This document shows, piece by piece, positions 59,877 through 64,000 of a stretch of 64,000 nucleotides of DNA (position 1 is its first letter; each line of letters begins with the position of its first letter). Below the pieces are notes generated by a model. The model was not told the origin of the DNA. It saw only the letters and a program-made list of their open reading frames with translations, and ran no database searches. The DNA is from Copromyces sp. CBS 386.78 (lineage: Eukaryota; Ascomycota; Sordariomycetes; Sordariales; Sordariaceae): NCBI GenBank assembly GCA_030685235.1, contig MU839119.1:186001-250000 (forward strand), written 5' to 3'. The translations under genes and the position numbers were made by a program.

Positions 59877-60530
59877 TTTTATTTTCCATCCTTTCTTGTT
59901 AAAATGTTAATGTACGTGGGGGAACTGGTATATGTATGTACCTTACCTAGGTACTTCTAGAGCTAGTGCCAGGTGGTGGAAGGCGGGGCAGACAGAGAAC
60001 AGGAAAGTGCGCTGATACGACGAGGCTAGTATGTAGGGCGGGTAGATTACGCGTTACCTTACACGTCGGTTATTTGCTGGCCTGGTGCAGTTATGTGTCC
60101 GGGACTCCGCGGTATTCGTCACCAGATAGAGGTAGGATTCGTTCAGTTGAGGACTTGCCCCTGAACCCTCCCTGAGGAGCAGAGTTATGAGCAGAATCTG
60201 TGACCAACCACCAGAGACAACGATGGCGGCTCTCCACACGTTGACTGTCTTTTGACGCAGCAACTTTTTACCGGAGCAATACCGGAATGTTTCCATGAAC
60301 CAGTGGGAAGGATAAAGGGTGTCTTGAAAGGGGTATCTCATTACTTTTTTACACTCTCATCATCTCATGCTTTATCTCCCGTTGACAACAACGGAAGCAA
60401 CGCCGCCCGCAGCATCAACAACAACAATGCAACAACACCGACTACAATCTACGGACATGCCATCCCATCCACCAACGCATCGACTCCCCTTCTCTCACCC
60501 ATCAATTAACGAGCCCCTATTAACCATCCA
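59877..60530. other. Region between the tRNA and the zinc-cluster regulator
   Basis: No supported gene. It contains the tRNA upstream region, GT-/TACCTA-rich short motifs near 59930-59960 and the 3' end of the regulator gene. A CAACAAC-rich simple stretch lies at 60416-60435. Confidence 0.45.
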
Positions 60531-63268
60531 TCAACCATGATCCCCATGAAACCCCCCCTGCTGCCCATTATTCCCTTGCCCCTGTCCTTGCACAGTCCAC
60601 TCGGCCCCCGATAACCCTATAGGAAACGGCGACAGTCCCAACCCCCACGCATCGGGAGCAAAGAAGTCAGCCCCCGCCCCCGGACCGCTGCCGAAGCCAA
60701 AGTTCAGCCCATTAACATTCAGTATCTCTTCAAAGGCGTTGGAGCCGGTTGTTATGGCGGAGGCTTGGGAGGGTGCTACGCCTGGTCCTAGGTTTCCTCC
60801 TATTGGTGCTGGACCTGGACCGGCGGGGTTGGAGACGGGTGGGAGCATCTGCGGTGGTGGTTGTGCTTGCTGTGTATGTGTATGTGCATGTGGTGGTACG
60901 GGTGGTCCCATTGCTTGTTGTAGTAAATTCTGACCACGGGGGCCGAGTTCGTGAGGGTCGTTGATTAAAGGGATGGGACCGGCCATGGCGACGAATGGAG
61001 GACCGGGGGAGAAGGGCGGCGCGGGTCCGGGTGTTAAGAGGTCGTTGTTGGGTCGAGGAGTCTGGGCCTGGCCCTGGCCTGCTTGGAGGTGGCTGATGGT
61101 GAGGCCTTCGGCTATGAGCTTTTCGATGTCGGTTTGCTGTTTGGGTGTTAGCACAACATTCACAAGAACAAAGAGGGAGAAAGACTCACAATAGCCCTAC
61201 TAGCAGGCCCCTTACACGCCAACCTCGCCACCCTCAAACAAACGCTTACCATCTCCCTCACACCCTCCGCCGACGGCGCCGGCGATTGTCCCCCACCATC
61301 GCGAGTTTGGAAAGAATGATACAACACCCTCCCACACTGCAACGCGCAACCCGGCAAATCCACATCCGCCAACGGCACACTACTTTCTCCCAAAGCCAGT
61401 ACTTGCGCAAACATATCCGCCATGGCGCGAGCATGTTTATAACACTCTTGTCTTGCCCATTCTAGCAGCAGCCCTTGCCTTTGCCCGTTCTGACTGCTCT
61501 GCCATAGTCCTTGCCCCTGCTGAGCAGCGGGACTACTACCAACCGTGCTCCCAGCCAGCTGCGCCAGACTTTGCGGCGACAAGGCTTCCTTCAGTCCTGG
61601 CAAGAAGAGACGGTAAAGGTCCAAGTGGCATTGTCGCCACCAGACATGCGTCATGAAGAAAATCCCCAAGCGAGTGGAGTACGACCGTAGCCGGAGGTTG
61701 GACTCGCTCCACCTGAACGAAGGCGGTAGTCGCGCTTCGAAAGAGTCCAGCTCCGCTTTAAAGTCGGCGCACCTGAGCGGTAACTGCATCAGTTCGGTCG
61801 GGTCGGGGTTGGGCCCGACAACGCGCAGCGAAAGCTGCAGGATGCGTGTCCTCAGCCAGTGCATCCTGATGTGCAAAGCCGTGAATCCCACAGCGTCAGG
61901 CAGCTGGACCGGTTGTCCCGACGGACTGGGCGGTGGTTGGCGCAGCGGCTCGGTAACTTCTGGTAGATCAAAGTCAAAATTCCGCTCGTTACATGGCAAC
62001 TGAAGGCGGATTAGTCGTTCTGGATCAGGCCAGAGGGCGAGCTCGGTTTGGCCGTTGGCGAACCAGGCGTCGATCATGTAGATGGACCACATCAGTCTGC
62101 GGCGGGATTCCTGAGCTAGGAAGCACAGGGCTGAGTTTTCGACGTTTAGGCGAAGCACGTTGGCGAAGCGGGAAGTGAGAGCGTGGAGCATGAAGGCTGC
62201 TGAGAAGCGTTTGGAGAGGATGCGGTGCTTGACGACTATTACCAAGGCTTCGAGGCGTGTGATGCTTCGGTTTTCGAGCTCGGAGGTGCAGATGGAGGCG
62301 GCTTCGTCGATGCAGCGGTTGGAGAATAATTCTGGGTCTGGAACGGAGACGGAGGGGCCGAGGTCAGTTAGTAAGGCGGCGATGCCGACGATGGCGAGAA
62401 GCAGGGCGCGGTCGAGCAGGCCGGCGTCGTAACGCTCCATCAGAGAGGCTCGGTGGAGGAAGGAGAACATGGGCACGTGGTGAACATGGCGGAAGTAGTT
62501 GTCGAACGCGCGTTTGACGATAGGGTCGTCGGGTTGGGGTAGGTCGATGGTGCCGCGGCCGGATGCCGCTGGGTTGTTGCTAGAAATGGGAGCTGGACTG
62601 GCGGTGCTCCTACCGCCTGTGATGCTGCCGTTGTGGTTCATGTCGTCGTCCAAGTCACGAGGATCATCCAGGTGCATGCCGTTGCCGCCGTCGTCCAGAA
62701 CCATTTCGCCGGCATCGCCGAGGGAGTTGTTGTTGTTGGTGTTGTTCATCCCTGGTAGAGCCAAGCCTCGCTTGCCCTTCCTGAGAACGCAAGCAATCCC
62801 CAGAGCCCGACATCGTTCGCAGCCTCGATATCCCCCGCTTCCGCTCCCTCCTGGTCCGGGTTTGTTGATGATACCCGAGCACTTGGCTTTCTTGACATGA
62901 CAACTCTGACAAGCCTGTCGGGCTCTGATCCTCCTTAGTCCTACTACCGGTGCCGTCGTTGTAGTACTGGTTGACACGCTCCGTTCCATCTCTGTTGATA
63001 ACAGCCTGTCGACAGAGAATGGTTCGTGGGAGGTAGCTCCAAGGCCGGCGGCGTCGATGGTCATGGTGACGATGGTGTTGGGGTCGTAAGAGCAGGTGAA
63101 TCCTAGCCGCTCGCAGTTGGTGCACTTGTCTGGCCGGCCGTCACATTTGACCTTGCGGGCGCGACAGGTGATGCAGGTGCGTTTCTCGGGGCGTGAGCCG
63201 GATCTGCCCACCCCTTCCGTTCCATGCCCGTGGCCGGATCCGGGTGTGGGTGGTGAGCTCATGTTCAT
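60531..63268 (-). CDS. Transcription factor with two tandem Zn2Cys6 clusters (two exons)
   Basis: Exons 61190-63268 and 60531-61136 (intron of 53 bp with branch GCTAAC) give 894 residues. The first zinc cluster has cysteines at 32, 35, 42, 49, 52 and 59, with canonical spacing and RARKVKCDGR between. The second has cysteines at 120, 123, 130, 150, 153 and 160, with the loop between the third and fourth expanded to 19 residues by a Gly/Ser-rich insert. An acidic/Asn-rich linker follows. The fungal-specific transcription-factor middle-homology domain starts around 249 (DPIVKRAFDNYFRHVHHVP) and runs to about 450 or beyond. The C-terminal 200 residues are Pro/Gly/Gln-rich, typical of an activation region. 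It should bind DNA in the nucleus; target genes are unknown and no pathway cluster lies beside it in the window. Confidence 0.88.
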
Positions 63269-64000
63269 TCTGAGGGCGGAAAGCGCCCGGGTTGGCAGGG
63301 CGCGCGAGGGCTGATTGTCAATCCCGGGATGCGTCGTTAATGATGAATAAGGCGAGAGGGTAAGCCGGTGTTAGCTGGTGTTGATGATGGCCATCGGATC
63401 GACAGTGTTTAGTGAGTCAACGGTTGTGCTTTTCCTGATGCTCGGCTGTGATGTTGGTCTCGTGTTTCGTCTTCCGGCGGTCAGTTCCGCGAGTGAGTGT
63501 CCGTGCTCCTTTTCTCCCTTGATATCGCGGATGATAAGCGCGTGGCCGGTAAGATATTTGTCTTTCTGTCGTTTTGTATGATGTGTATGGCGTGAAATGA
63601 GGTGGAATCCTCTCAGGTCATGTTTGATGTCGCCGGACAAGAGGAAGTTTGATGAATGATCGGCGGCCTGGATGGGTGAAAGTGGGGTTCGCGACGGAGG
63701 CTGCGGGCACCGGGCGCGACCGGGAAACACGGGCGCCAAGACACCAAGCCCCCGCGCCTCCTTTGACCCACGCCATTTCAACGACATCTCATCAATCATC
63801 ATCACTCTCTTAAGCTTTGAGATATCCGTTTCCATTGTAAAATCATTAGATAGCCAAAAATGGGCCGAACCGCCTTCCTGTTGCTTTAGAAGATATGCTG
63901 GGCCATGTCTTTCCGCCTTCTGCCTTTCGCCTGACCCATGGCGCGCGAGCCCTAAAAGCCAATTCTTCATCATCACTCATCCTTTCAACAGAACACCGAG
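63269..64000. other. Upstream region of the zinc-cluster regulator
   Basis: Promoter and leader of the minus-strand regulator. An open frame at 63371-63976 (minus) has no domain and is not separated clearly from leader sequence. Nothing else is recognised up to the window end. Confidence 0.45.

Noticed and set aside
63371..63976. Minus-strand open frame of 201 codons upstream of the zinc-cluster regulator
   Set aside because: No domain, biased composition and position in the probable leader region of the regulator.
11984..64000. Possible CRISPR array, prokaryotic island or secondary-metabolite cluster in the host DNA
   Set aside because: No spaced direct-repeat array, no prokaryotic-type operon, and no polyketide or peptide synthetase or tailoring-enzyme sequence was seen on either strand.

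Overview
The window looks like a piece of a filamentous ascomycete genome, probably Sordariomycetes. It has short introns (47-125 bp) with GT-AG or GC-AG borders and branch-point motifs, intron-containing nuclear tRNA genes, and typical fungal families: a CFEM-domain Pth11-type receptor, a Zn2Cys6 regulator, a UVDE endonuclease and a BRCT-WGR-PARP. It also has sharply bounded AT-rich blocks full of TpA and poor in CpA. That is the signature of repeat-induced point mutation (RIP).

Layout. 1-5760 is an AT-rich, RIP-degraded block carrying a solo gypsy LTR (584-815). 5761-6249 is ordinary host DNA, interrupted by a complete RIP-mutated Ty1/copia element (6250-11983, target duplication GCATC). 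11984-28608 is a gene-bearing segment: a five-exon protein kinase with ankyrin repeats (12403-15439), tRNA-Ile with intron (16177-16298, minus), a frameshifted GIY-YIG-like pseudogene (16654-17244), a poly-C tract with an assembly gap, a small Cys-rich protein (17645-17905, minus), a decayed 6-phosphofructo-2-kinase fragment (20362-20540), a CFEM-GPCR (20791-22754, minus) and a UVDE-type UV-damage endonuclease (25417-27491).

28609-47125 is one transposon nest. A Mutator-like element (54-bp terminal inverted repeats, 9-bp target duplication) received a Ty3/gypsy element B (31966-46670, minus). B received a second copy of the same family, A (33366-40940, plus), inside its integrase region. A received a 418-bp inverted-repeat element (37973-38390, 8-bp duplication). 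The outer elements are heavily RIP-mutated. The 418-bp element and a second small element in the MULE (28876-29140) are not, so the order of events can be read directly.

47126-64000 is host DNA again: a 195-bp element with perfect 30-bp inverted repeats (47899-48093), a long stretch without convincing genes, a 55-residue Cys-rich protein (53052-53219), PARP (55438-57647), a hAT-type MITE (58352-58616), a second intron-containing tRNA (59772-59876, minus) and a regulator with two tandem zinc clusters (60531-63268, minus).

The host genes do not form a pathway cluster. UVDE and PARP are both DNA-damage genes but lie on opposite sides of the transposon nest, and I infer no functional linkage. 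There is no sign of a biosynthetic cluster, a Starship-type captain gene or a viral genome. The most informative content is the transposon stratigraphy, several small non-autonomous elements that may be unnamed, and a few odd gene structures.
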